Assembly (NCBI GenBank): GCA_949751835.1 | Contig: CATKHK010000023.1 | Location: 1 to 64,000, forward strand | DNA length: 64,000 nucleotides | From: Blepharisma japonicum | Lineage: Eukaryota > Ciliophora > Heterotrichea > Heterotrichida > Blepharismidae | Direction of reading: 5' to 3' | Shown here: piece by piece, positions 54,205 through 63,988 of the stretch | Layout of the letters: each line of letters begins with the position of its first letter | How positions within the stretch are numbered: position 1 is the first letter of the stretch | Program-made: the position numbers and the translations under genes | Notes under the pieces: model-generated | What the model was told of the DNA's origin: nothing | The model's database searches: none | Seen by the model: only the letters and a program-made list of their open reading frames with translations

Positions 54205-55131
54205 TTAATCTATTTCAGATATCAATAAATCTTCAACCTCGCCAATATTCCATCCTAGCCCAAGCACATCTAGCTGCAAAATATCTGCTTTACAATTCAA
54301 TAAAGTTCCTAAAGAAGGGACTGTCCTTCCAAAATCTCCATGCACAAACTCTTTTATATAAGTCCCTCCAGACGAAATGACCCTCAGTTCTGCAAAGTGT
54401 CTGTTAATTAAAGTCATATGCATTTTTATGATTGATTTATATCGAATTTTAATAGCACGGCGATGAAGGACACGGATAGGTGTTTTTTGGTCTAAAACTA
54501 AGTTTTCGATTGAATTTATATAAGAAATGTCTGCTTGTGTGAGTGGTTTTGAAAGCCAGCAAATGGCTGAATAAACTTTAAGTTTCCCTTCTTCACCGAG
54601 TCTTATTTCTTCGAAGTATTTTTTGTCAACTATCCTGAGATTTTTCACTTGTACGTCTTTATTGATGGAATTGATGTAGCTTTGAAGATTTTCCATATTT
54701 TCACTGTTTAAAGTTTACCTTGAGACTGGAACTTTGGGATCTTTGAGCTCTATGATGAATGGTCGGCCGCATCCCAGCATCCTTACATCAACATCTTCAC
54801 GGCCCTAAATGAAATTTACGGATGCATGCAAAATGGCGCTGGTGGATTGTGAAATTTCTTTTAATGGATGCCCAATTATTTCCTCCAAGCTTTCAATTTT
54901 TGCTGTTTCGTCTACAAGTCATGGACTTTGGCTTATTTGTCGAGAAAACTTTAGATAGTTTCCTGCGAGATAGATTTTAGGAATGGAATTTTCGTTGCTT
55001 TGTGTGTTTTTTGGAGATTTTTTAATAGATTGTGAGGTATCAGAAACATCTGGATTCTTCTTCTCTTCGGCCAAGCTTGATGTAATTATGATTTCACTTT
55101 CATTTCCTATGCTACTAGTAGATGGAAGCAT
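54205..55131 (-). CDS. PUS10: PUS10-type pseudouridine synthase
   Basis: Exons 55131-54820, 54804-54719 and 54703-54205 (two 15-nt introns, one TGA-coded Trp) give 298 residues. The join across the first intron rebuilds the catalytic motif SGREDVDVRMLGCGRPFIIE with its active-site Asp; the C-terminus has TPIRVLHRRAIKIRYKSI and GGTYIKEFVHGDFGRTVPSL, both typical of PUS10. The enzyme isomerises uridine 54/55 in tRNA in archaea and some eukaryotes. The N-terminal THUMP-like and zinc region of most PUS10 proteins is missing or reduced to ~70 polar residues, making this a short version. Confidence 0.9.
54704..54718 (-). other. 15-nt intron 2 of the PUS10 gene
   Basis: GTAAACTTTAAACAG; retention gives an in-frame TAA right after VPVSR. 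Removal continues the frame into ENMENLQSY. Confidence 0.9.
54805..54819 (-). other. 15-nt intron 1 of the PUS10 gene
   Basis: GTAAATTTCATTTAG, phase 0, ending with an in-frame TAG. It sits directly before the catalytic GREDVDVRM motif. Confidence 0.93.
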
Positions 55132-55307
55132 TTTAATAATAATTTGATAAAATTTTTATCGAAAAAGGTGTCGAAAATATTGAAATATATAACTATACGA
55201 GAAAATTTTATTTATTACATTGATTAATATACTTGAATTTTATTATAAACTTATCTTTAAGACGGATTAAAATTTATGTTAAGAAACAAGTAAAGATTAA
55301 GCCTTTC

Positions 55308-55327
55308 TATAAGCCTCAAGGCTTATA
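55308..55327. repeat. Perfect 8-bp hairpin with TCAA loop
   Basis: TATAAGCC (55308-55315) and GGCTTATA (55320-55327) flank a TCAA tetraloop. It is tight and GC-containing for this region. It lies just 5' of a short open frame and upstream of PUS10 on the opposite strand. Confidence 0.45.
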
Positions 55328-55370
55328 ATATTAACGGTGAGCTTTTTTTTGAAGTGAAAACAGAGTGTTC

Positions 55371-55511
55371 ATGCAGAAATATCATCAATTTGCTTACAGC
55401 GATTATTTAGAATTTTTTTCCCCAATTATGATTTCTTCAGAATTTATCCAGATATCGAGGATTGATGATTTTTTGGATTACTTCATTTATGCTTCTCTAC
55501 AAGATTGATAA
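55371..55511 (+). CDS. Possible 46-residue protein or gene relic
   Basis: ATG at 55371 gives MQKYHQFAYSDYLEFFSPIM, ending with a TGA-coded Trp just before TAA at 55509. The frame is also open for some 12 codons upstream. Aromatic and acidic composition looks protein-like, but the length makes chance plausible, and no family is recognised. Confidence 0.25.
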
Positions 55512-55604
55512 ATTCTATCTGAATTTTTTTAATGCTCTTTAATTCTTGATTTCAAATTTCTTATTTAATTCATATTTCCTACAAATAGTATTCAATTAGC
55601 TTTA

Positions 55605-56246
55605 TTAACAAATTAAATCTTCCAGCTCTTCTCCTTCGAAAAATTCGCATTTCATTTTCTTTAGGTGCTCGCTAACTGCATACTCGTCTTTGTTATTAAA
55701 TGAAGGCTCTTTTCTTTTGTAACCTGTTATCATTATGACTTCTAAGTTATCCTCCAGCTCATCTGCTTTCCTTTTCGGAACAACAGGGCCTTCTGTTAAT
55801 TCTTTAAATTTTTTGACTACGTCAAATGTGCTAAATGACTGGAATGAAGGATTTAAGTTGACAAAGTTCGAGTATTTCAAGTGAAAACTCTTATAGACTC
55901 TTGCCAATTTCCGCTCATAGAGCCCAATTTTTGTTGTGAAATTCGCTTTTACGATGTAAGCGGTGAAGATAATTATTTCTTCACATGTAAAACTGCACGA
56001 AATTTTGCAGGATTCGAGCAAAATTGCCAGTTCACAAAGTTCTATGTCTTCTAGGTGAAGCAAATTGGCCACTCGATTTAAAACCTCAAACAAGTGTTCG
56101 TTGCTGGCAATGCCATATACAGGGTTCCTCAATGAAATTCTCATTAGCATCTGTTGCCGTCTAGCTTTAACTTGAGTTTCGTATTTGACTGAATAAAGTC
56201 TGTATAAACTTGGTTTTTTTATTTCCATTTTATTTTTATAATCCAT
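55605..56246 (-). CDS. Unknown helical protein of 213 residues
   Basis: The first in-frame ATG is at 56246 (the frame is open a little further upstream without ATG). The central ~120 residues are helical with a hydrophobic core (EHLFEVLNRVANLLHLEDIE, LAILLESCKISCSFTCEEI, IFTAYIVKANFTTKIGLYER), in a pattern that could be cyclin-like, but no cyclin motif is clear. The C-terminal part is basic then acidic, with KRKADELEDNLE. No TGA or intron. Confidence 0.6.
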   Translation of the reverse strand: MDYKNKMEIKKPSLYRLYSVKYETQVKARRQQMLMRISLRNPVYGIASNEHLFEVLNRVANLLHLEDIELCELAILLESCKISCSFTCEEIIIFTAYIVKANFTTKIGLYERKLARVYKSFHLKYSNFVNLNPSFQSFSTFDVVKKFKELTEGPVVPKRKADELEDNLEVIMITGYKRKEPSFNNKDEYAVSEHLKKMKCEFFEGEELEDLIC

Positions 56247-56368
56247 GCATGATGCCAATTTAAAAGTAGCCAATATTGAAACTGATAACGTTTAATCTAA
56301 TCAGAACAGTGTTAATTAATCTTAATATTGCCCGATACTTGCTGAAACTTAATTTTCCTGACTATAGG

Positions 56369-56556
56369 TTATGATAACTGGCATAACTGATTCATATTTT
56401 ATCTAAGGATTATCCAGTAATGGCAGCTTTATAAAAGCTGGGATTACTGTTAACTTTTATAAGTTATATAAAATTGAAAGAAAATATTGTTCCTTACAAA
56501 TATTTTCAATTTTGTTGTTTTTCCTTGCACTCTGTATTGGGCCTATGAATGCAGAG
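56369..56556. repeat. Cluster of four successive hairpins
   Basis: GTTATG/CATAAC (56369-56388); CAGTAAT-GG-CAGCTTT with AAAGCTG-GG-ATTACTG around loop ATA (56415-56449), a 7+7-bp stem with one GG/GG internal loop; AAAATTGAAA..ATATT with AATATTTTCAATTTT (56470-56513, four-base bulge); and CTCTGTATT/AATGCAGAG (56530-56556, one wobble). Such density within 190 bp suggests a structured RNA or the remains of an inverted-repeat element. The last two overlap the open frame below. Confidence 0.45.
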
Positions 56557-56762
56557 CTTGAGCTTATATATTGTTTTTTGAATTTCTGAGTCCCTATAAT
56601 AAATTTGAGAATACGCAATCAAGGTCTTACCACGCGCAATTATTGCTTATTGTAGGAAAACTGGCTTATAGAACAAAATACTCCAAGCCTGTCTTCTGGA
56701 ATTTTTTCAAAAAATCTAAACTTTTGTTTAGATTCCATAACATGCAAAAATGCTTTAATTAA
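56472..56762 (+). other. 97-codon open frame lacking a start codon
   Basis: From just after a TAA at 56469 to TAA at 56760 the frame is open with TGA = Trp, reading for example LYWAYECRAWAYILFFEFLS and KLAYRTKYSKPVFWNFFKKS. The only in-frame ATG is near the end. It looks more protein-like than random translation, so it may be the relic of a gene or a 3' exon whose upstream part I could not find. Confidence 0.25.
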
Positions 56763-57266
56763 GTAAAATTTAAATATTTTTATAAGACTTGTGGCTAATT
56801 TAATAATCTGGCATAAGAAATTCAAAATAGCAACTTTAAAATATTATGATCAGAAAACAATAAGGGAGTATATATAATCCCGAAATGATGCGAGGAGCTT
56901 ATTTACCTTAGTAAAGTTGAGCTCATATAAATTAAGTTATTATTCTCTAATAGTCAGTAAGTCAGATAATATATTGTTTGCCATATTAAATCAATATTTC
57001 TAGACATTTTCAAAAAAATTGTATTAAAATTTTTAATATAAGATTATCAAATTCCAAGGACTTGAATTCTTATAAGTATTTATTTACTACTAGCTATTAA
57101 TAATATCAAAAATTGCAGTTGATTGGCTTTTTCTTTAAACTCTATAATTCGAAAGATTCATCTGATTTCGCATTAATCGAAAAATTTTATAACAAATTAG
57201 AATTTATATTCATCTATTAAATCAAATGGCCAAATGAGAAGACTTAATCCTTAAAATGATATATAA

Positions 57267-58115
57267 ATGGAAGAAACCAAGAATCAAGAGTATGCTAAGC
57301 TTTGCAAAGTTATACTAGCCAACTGCAGTTTAAAACACCCTATGGGCCGATTACCTGAAAATCCTTGGTTTCTCAATATCACAAAAAATGAAAAAGTTTC
57401 AAGTTTGCTATTACAATTATTATTTGATACCAATAGAAAATCAAAGCGATTTGCTGAAAAGGCTACAGCTATTATTATAGCAGAAAGAAATGAATTAGAA
57501 AATATTCAAATCAGTCGGGCATCTTTGCTACAGGAAAATATTGATATTAGAGTAAGTTTGAACAAAATTAAGCAATTACCGGAAGGAGAGACAATGATAA
57601 AGCTGAAAGTGAAGACTGCTCAGAGTAAAGGTGAGCCTATATCTTTATCTATTTGATTAGGAGATGAGGTAAGAAATCTTGACGTTGGAGACGAGATAGA
57701 ATCACAAATCAGTATAAAGAACACTGCTGAAATAAAAGTCTATAAGGATGGAGAATTATTAGGGGTTTGCGAGCTGTTTTTAGGGAGTCTTCTTGAAGAT
57801 ACACACTATCTAAGGGTTGCAGGTGCTGATGAGTTTAAAAATAATTTTGCCCGAGATTTCAATGAATATTCTTTTGAATTAGAAGCTGTACTTAAACTCT
57901 CCAAAAAAGATAGAGAAGAAATTCTTGTTCAGCATTTAATTCAAAGCGAAGAGCAATTAAATGAAAAACAAGAGACAGAAGATTTTGTTGATGAACTAAT
58001 GAGGGCGCTTGGAATCAAAGTTAATGAAGACGGAGAGTATGAGACAGTTTACAAGCCTGTAAGAGCTGCACCTCCAAAGGAAAGAGAAGATTACTGTACT
58101 TGCTCTCTTCTGTAG
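57267..58115 (+). CDS. Unknown protein with C-terminal prenylation-like CSLL
   Basis: 282 residues; a TGA at 57654 is read as Trp (SLSIWLGDEVRNLDVGDEIE). The N-terminal ~110 residues are helical, the middle is beta-rich (TMIKLKVKTAQSKGEPISLS, SQISIKNTAEIKVYKDGELL) and the end is acidic helix. It terminates in DYCTCSLL with a TAG stop. CSLL fits a CaaX box with Leu, the geranylgeranyl type, so membrane attachment is plausible. No family recognised. Confidence 0.65.
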
Positions 58116-58343
58116 AGTGCAATTATTTTTTAGATGCTTTATGCAATAAAATTCTAATTTAATTTAAAATATATTAATATTTATATTTCACGTAAGATCT
58201 TGAAAGAGAAAAATCAATATATAAACTCTAAATGACATAGAAGAGCTAAAACTTTTGAATATTTTCTAAAAAGTGAATTGACGGTTACGTATAGAAATAA
58301 TTATCCCTTGTCAGTAAGCTAAAGAAAAAATAATTAAACCGTA

Positions 58344-59333
58344 ATGAATGCTGGCTTACTCTCATCAAATTTAGAAGAACAGATTCTTCAATCACTCTCT
58401 GAATTCAGAGCTCTTGCAACTGGCATGGAAGCGAAAAATCAAAACACTGAAGAAATACATAAAGTCATTGAGTCGCTTGAAGAAAGCTATGCCAAATTAA
58501 CTATTGAATCTACCCCTCATAGTAAAAATAGAAATGTAATTTCTAAAGGCTTAAAAAAAATTTATGATTTTTATTCCAGTAAGCAACAATTTCCTGGAGT
58601 TTCTCCAAGTTTTGCAGATATTGAGCACGGAAATTCTATATGAAATAATGGCAAATTCCTAAAATTTTGTAAAGATTTTGGTATTGATGGAATTAAAAGA
58701 GAAGACCTTCTTAATATTTTTAAAGCAAATTCAAGCTTCCGAAGAGAGATGAATGAAGATCAATTTAAAGCAGCCTTAAAAGATATTGCTCAAAAGTTAT
58801 TTAAGAATGAGCCTGATGAGACAAAAATGGAAAAGATGTATGATTATTTAAAAGCATATGATTTAGATTATATTCAAAAAAATGCCAAAGGGTTTGGGCT
58901 GCCGTTTTCTAAAGAAAAAATTGATTTCAGAGTCCAAGGCTTGCCTGAGACTAAAAATTTAGAAAAAAAACTTCCGAAGCATTCATCCTTACCAAACATT
59001 CATACTCCAAAAATAAAAGATTCAGAGAAGAATGAAAAGGTAAAAGCGATGAAAAAATTTGTAAAAATACCTTTGAAGGCAAAAACTCCACATAGATATA
59101 GTGATAAAAAATTGATTCTGAGCCAAAATCCATTGAGATATACATGGCAAAAGTTGAGTCAAATTACAGATGATGTTCTACAAGTCGATAAGGATCTTGA
59201 AAATATTATAGAAAGAACAGGTGACAATAGACTAAGCTTAAATAAAGACCTTATGCAAGGAGATTTAAAGAAAGGAAGTATGGAAGTACCTAAATATCAA
59301 AATAAAATTCATTATAAAGAGCCAAAACATTAA
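58344..59333 (+). CDS. p25-alpha/TPPP-like or related helical protein
   Basis: 329 residues with one TGA-coded Trp (58641). An N-terminal helical region of ~90 residues precedes a segment (FLKFCKDFGIDGIKREDLLN, MNEDQFKAALKDIAQKLF) that resembles the p25-alpha (TPPP) pattern of a helix-rich, EF-hand-like fold ending in a FxxALxxIAxxxF helix. The rest is basic and proline/lysine-rich. TPPP-type proteins bind microtubules and are linked to cilia. The match is partial and the call tentative. Confidence 0.45.
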
Positions 59334-59775
59334 AGAATGTGCGTATAAATTACATCAAAATTATATTTCAGATTTAAATAAATAATTTCAATAAAATTTC
59401 GGTTTTTATAAATTATCAAAATCAAGTGCTTCGCCATTTATCTCATATAGAAGCAGTAAAAAAAGGCTAATGCCTTTATACTTTTAAGGGTGGGAATATA
59501 AGTAACTATAAATGTGAGGATTTTTAATTTAGCCAATTTATATAAAAAAAATTTTTAAATCATCCTATTAATATATATTAGTCATAACTTTCTGTTAACA
59601 GCTCATAATTGGCAAGCATTAATAATTAGCCTTTTTTTATTGTCCCCTTATATTAAATAGAATTCTGAAAAATATTTTGTTTTAGTTGAGTAAAAAGAAA
59701 AACCCCACATTTTTAGATTTCACTGTTTCTAAATAATAGAACTGGTGACATGGATAATGAATTAAAACATAAAAT
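59334..59775. other. 442-bp intergenic stretch
   Basis: AT-rich promoter region of the K+ channel gene. I see no frame, tRNA or strong inverted repeat. Confidence 0.4.
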
Positions 59776-61485
59776 ATGCAAATTCGTATTTTAGATGAAG
59801 AAAGTCCTGAAGCTAATAGGTCAAATCTTAGACGAGGAGCAATTTCTGATGAAAATCCTTTAGAAGTCAGTCCAAAGCCTCAGCCTTTGCAGTCGCGTTC
59901 ATTTTCAATCAAAGTTGAGCCACTTCCTAGTGAACTGAGTATCACTCTTCCTGATGGAAAATTGATTCATCTTAAAAAGAAGCAAAAAGTAATTTCTGCC
60001 TTCTCAGCCTTTTTAGCTGTTATGATAATGATGTTTAGTTATATTTCAGCTGAAACATATTTTAGGAATAACTATTCATTAAGCAGTCAAGTCAATTCTT
60101 ACCGTTTTATAACCATGATCTCTTCATTTATTCAAGATGCTTTGATTTTTTTTTACTATGCAAACCATCTAGAAATTAAAAAAGCTTATCAAGAAGTATA
60201 CAAAAGTACCACGATTTTTCAAGATCCTCACACTAAAAAGCAAATTATTCTGGAATTGCTGATCTCGATGCCTTTTGTCCCACCTTTTATTCAATGGCAC
60301 ACCAGATTTTACCAACTGAATACATATACAATTCTTTCATTAGATGACTTTTTTTTTAGTTATTCCTTTTTTAGGTTTACTCATATTATAAAATTTTTGT
60401 ATGAAATCTTACCTTACAATAGTCCAAAAGCAAAATTTTATTGTTCTCTTCAAAACACAAAATTTACTATCAGCTTTACTTTAAAGTGTATCAATCATGC
60501 TTCACAGCTTTGATCTATCTTAATAGTATCGTGCCTTGTAACATTTTTATGTGGAACGCTACTTCGGACCTATGAGCAAGGGATTCCAAATACCATGTTT
60601 GAATATTTTTGAAACTCCTTGTGGACTATCTGTATCACAGAAACAACAGTAGGCTATGGAGACTATGTTCCTTTATCTCACATTGGTAGAATGATTTCTG
60701 TAACAAGTGCAGTATACGGTTTATTTATGTACTCGATGATTATTATTACTGTAAACGATAAGGTCAGATTAAATGATAGAGAAATAATGATTTTCAAAAA
60801 AATGAAATATAAACATAAAATAGCAAAATTTTTGAGACCTATTTCAGCTAAAGTGATACAGAAATGATGGAAACTTATACTGTTAAGAAGAGAAGGAAAA
60901 ACCAGCTTTCAAGATGTCGCTAGCTTTCATGTAGAACTAAAACATTTTAAATATAGAAAGGCTATTTTGCATAGTCAAGCATCTTCATCGCTAGAAGACC
61001 AAGCAAGTGATGTAGCAAGAACTGCAAACACAAAACTAGTTTCTATCAGAAATTATTTAATTCATGCAAGAAATTACCAGCAGATGGGAGCAAAATTTGT
61101 TGCAAGCCAATACTCAATCTTACATAAAATATACTCATTCAGAGGAAAACTAGAAAAAATGGCAAATATAGATGCTAATTTGAGGAAAAACAGAACTGCA
61201 ACATATATTCCAAGATCCAGCCGAGTCTCGTTTGCTAGCAGCGGAGAAGCAACTCCAAAAACTCCAAAAGCAACTTTATCGAAGGCTCAACTGAAAATGC
61301 AAGGAGAACTTGCTGTCAAAAAAATGCTTCAAACAAGGATGGACTCTCATGGATCAAGAACAAGCTTTAGCAATGTCTCAAATAGCGCCTCAAGAAGAAG
61401 CTCGAATATATCTCTTTCACACTCTTCGCGTAGAAGTTCAGTATCTCCTGGAGTTGAATCAGGGCCTGAATCGATGTATAATTAA
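59776..61485 (+). CDS. SK-like potassium channel
   Basis: Three TGA codons are read as Trp, giving 569 residues. Six membrane segments are seen: S1 ~75-95, S2 ~112-132, S3 ~160-178, S4 ~193-215, S5 ~245-265, S6 ~305-325. The selectivity filter TVGYGDY is at 60646-60666. S4 has few and irregular basic residues (FRFTHIIKFLYEIL), as in small-conductance Ca2+-activated channels rather than voltage-gated ones. After S6 comes a basic helix (AKVIQKWWKLILLRREGK), a possible calmodulin-binding site, and a serine-rich tail. In ciliates such channels shape swimming behaviour. Confidence 0.9.
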
Positions 61486-61501
61486 AATAATATTTTTTAC
61501 A

Positions 61502-63988
61502 TTAGCTCATTGACATTAAATAAACATTTTTTCCTTTGACTTTGGTAATTGACGACCCAGGCCTTGGTGCTGTTGCAGTATTTGGATTATTACCATACTG
61601 CGAAAACTCTTCTTTGATATTTTTTAGCTTGAGAAATGGAGATAAGGAGCGGTCTTGTTGAATAGCGCTTATTCTTTTTTGGAGATAACCCCCTTTTTGT
61701 CTTGTTACTAAAGAAATGGTTTTCCGCATCCCCATGCCATTTACATAAGTCAGCTCAGAAATTTGATTTATCAGCTTATCACCAAGACGCTTGCTTGCAG
61801 AATCTATCCGAGCTTCTTTAGGTTTTGCATCTTCATTAGCTCCTTCTAGTTTTGCAATCACATCTTGTAAGGACTTGTTATAAATCCTATTTTGCACCTG
61901 TTTGATTATGTCAACTGTTTTTGAATATTTCATAGACTGCTCATTCGGAAATGGACTTTCCCTATCAGTCTTCTGCGTCAAATAATTTTGCTCTGGAGTT
62001 ATAGATCTTAAGTCTTGGCTCTTAGCCTGCTTTCTCACATACTTTTCAGGAGTAAACGCTTTTCCGTTTTCTATCATAGTTTCCAGTGTTTTATTTCTTA
62101 ATTCCTTTCTTTTTTCCATTTCTTCAATAAATTTTTTCCTAACTTCATTATTTACCAATGATTTCTCTTCTACTTTTCTTAAATTTTTCAAATTTTTTTT
62201 CCACCCAATCAAACCTTTATGATGAATAGACCTGACTTCATTATTTAAACTTCTTGTCAGCTCTTTTAAAGAATGCAAATTGATATCTTGGCTACTTCTG
62301 ATTTTATTGCGATATCTTGTTAGATCAGGGATTTCAGGGTTTTTGTCGCTATCTGAATTATAAGAGAGCTCACTTTCTGAGACTTTGCTATCAGAAGAGC
62401 CGCTGGAGGACGAACTTTCGTTTGAGGACTCTCCTTTATCTGATTTGTCAGGGATATATTTATCATCTCCAACACATTGCAATTCTCAGCTTGATTCATA
62501 AGAGTGACATCCAGCAGTATTTAGCGTATAAGAATGGTGGACTTTATTTTCAATTGACGCTAAGTCAAATTTCTTTAATGAAAGGACTCTGATATTTTTT
62601 TCTCAGTTTAGAGGATCTTCTTTTCGATCTGATATATATGCTTTCATTAGACTGGTAAGACGATTTCTCGCAATGCCTAAACCAATTGCAATAGTGTGAG
62701 GTTGGAATTTTTTTAATATTGTTGATTTCATATGGAGAAGACGGTAAAGAACATTATTATTCAGTCTGTAATAAAAAGCTTTATTTGCATCTACATTTGT
62801 TTTTTTAAGCTGGCTGAGTCTTCTCAAAGTAACTTCTACAGCAAATCCAACACTTACGACTTTGTCAGTGATTTTTATTTTGCTAACTCTTCTATTAGCT
62901 TTCTTGAATTTAATTAAAAATTGATTCTCTTTTGATTGCTCACACAGAATCTTCAGAAACCCTGAAATTGATTTTCCTAATGAGTGCACCTGTCTCAGCC
63001 TTTCAAAAAAAGTACTTTTTCCTGTACCTTGATACAAAATATTATGAATTGGCAAGCAGCTTTGATTAGAAGTTTGCATTTGTATAGGGAAATACGTAAT
63101 ATAAGTATTCAATTTTGCCAGTTCATCATTTATCTTATTTTCTTGTTTTGTAATTTTATCAAGAAAAATTGCAAAATTATCATCATTAAAAAGTGATGCT
63201 TTAGTTACACCAGGCACGCGATTGAAAATTTTTAGTTTTATGTTACCTTGGCTTATAATGGTTTGGAAAATATTTTCGACCTTTTCAAATGACAATTTCA
63301 AATAAAGTAAAACTTTTTGTAAGTTATTTAAATTCGCAAGCACTTGTGAGTTATAATTAAAAACATCAATTACATGCTGAGCACTTTTTTTGCATAATTG
63401 AGATCCTCGCATCTGCATTTTTATACAATTAAAGGAGACATCCCCTTGGTCTTTGCAATCAAAAGAGTTGATGGAGTTGCTGAAAATTATTTTTGGATTT
63501 TTTGAAATATTTTTGTCAAGAATTTCCTCAGTTTCTTCTTCTTTTCAAATTAGTTGGGAGCTTTGGATTTTGCATTCATTTGCGACTTCTTGAGCTTTTA
63601 TAATCAATTTTTCAGACTCTTCAGGAATGAAATCATTTAATAGAAAATAAACTTTATTTGTATCGCTTTGGCAAGAAATTAAAGATTTTCATGCTCTTTG
63701 TAGTTGCCCGTCAATTTCTTTAGCAAGTGCATGAATAGTCATAAAGTTTCTAGTTAACCTAATATCTGAAGTAGACGACCTGTCTAGAGCTTCTTTGACT
63801 TGCCTAGTATCGTTTCTACTTGCTTCAGCAAAGACACGATCACTTTCAGCAATCGTTAATAAAAAGTTTAATTCTTGTGAAAATTGGCGGATTTGTAAAG
63901 CATAGTCATCAAATTGGGGCTGTATTTTCATTGCAATTGTATTAAATATAGAACAATCATAAGGGGTGTATTTTTGTTTTGATGCCAT
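61502..63988 (-). CDS. Unknown 828-residue protein
   Basis: Four TGA codons are read as Trp (63689, about 63524, 62603 and about 62492), joining four stretches. ATG at 63988 is the likely start; only 12 bases of upstream sequence are in the window. The N-terminal ~450 residues are helical, with several hydrophobic heptads (LANLNNLQKVLLYLKLSFE, FRRLS-like basic motifs) and no recognised domain. A serine/aspartate-rich acidic stretch (~515-545, ESSNESSSSSGSSDS) leads to a basic, largely coiled C-terminus. It converges on the K+ channel gene with 16 bp between stops. Confidence 0.75.

Larger units (their letters stand above)
55132..55604. other. 473-bp intergenic region with a hairpin and a short frame
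   Basis: A perfect 8-bp hairpin TATAAGCC-TCAA-GGCTTATA lies at 55308-55327. A 46-codon frame follows at 55371 (listed separately). Otherwise AT-rich. Confidence 0.4.
56247..57266. other. 1-kb intergenic region with a hairpin cluster and an ATG-less open frame
   Basis: This is the longest gene-free stretch. It starts as the upstream region of the unknown helical protein gene and ends as the promoter of the gene at 57267. It contains the hairpins and the open frame listed separately. From 56830 to 57266 I see only AT-rich DNA. Confidence 0.45.

Noticed and set aside
56330-56560. U1 snRNA (ATACTTGCTG and a TTGCACTC element)
   Set aside because: The 5' end needed to pair with GTAA-type splice sites would be ACTTAC, and the sequence has ACTTGC; no Sm site is placed correctly.
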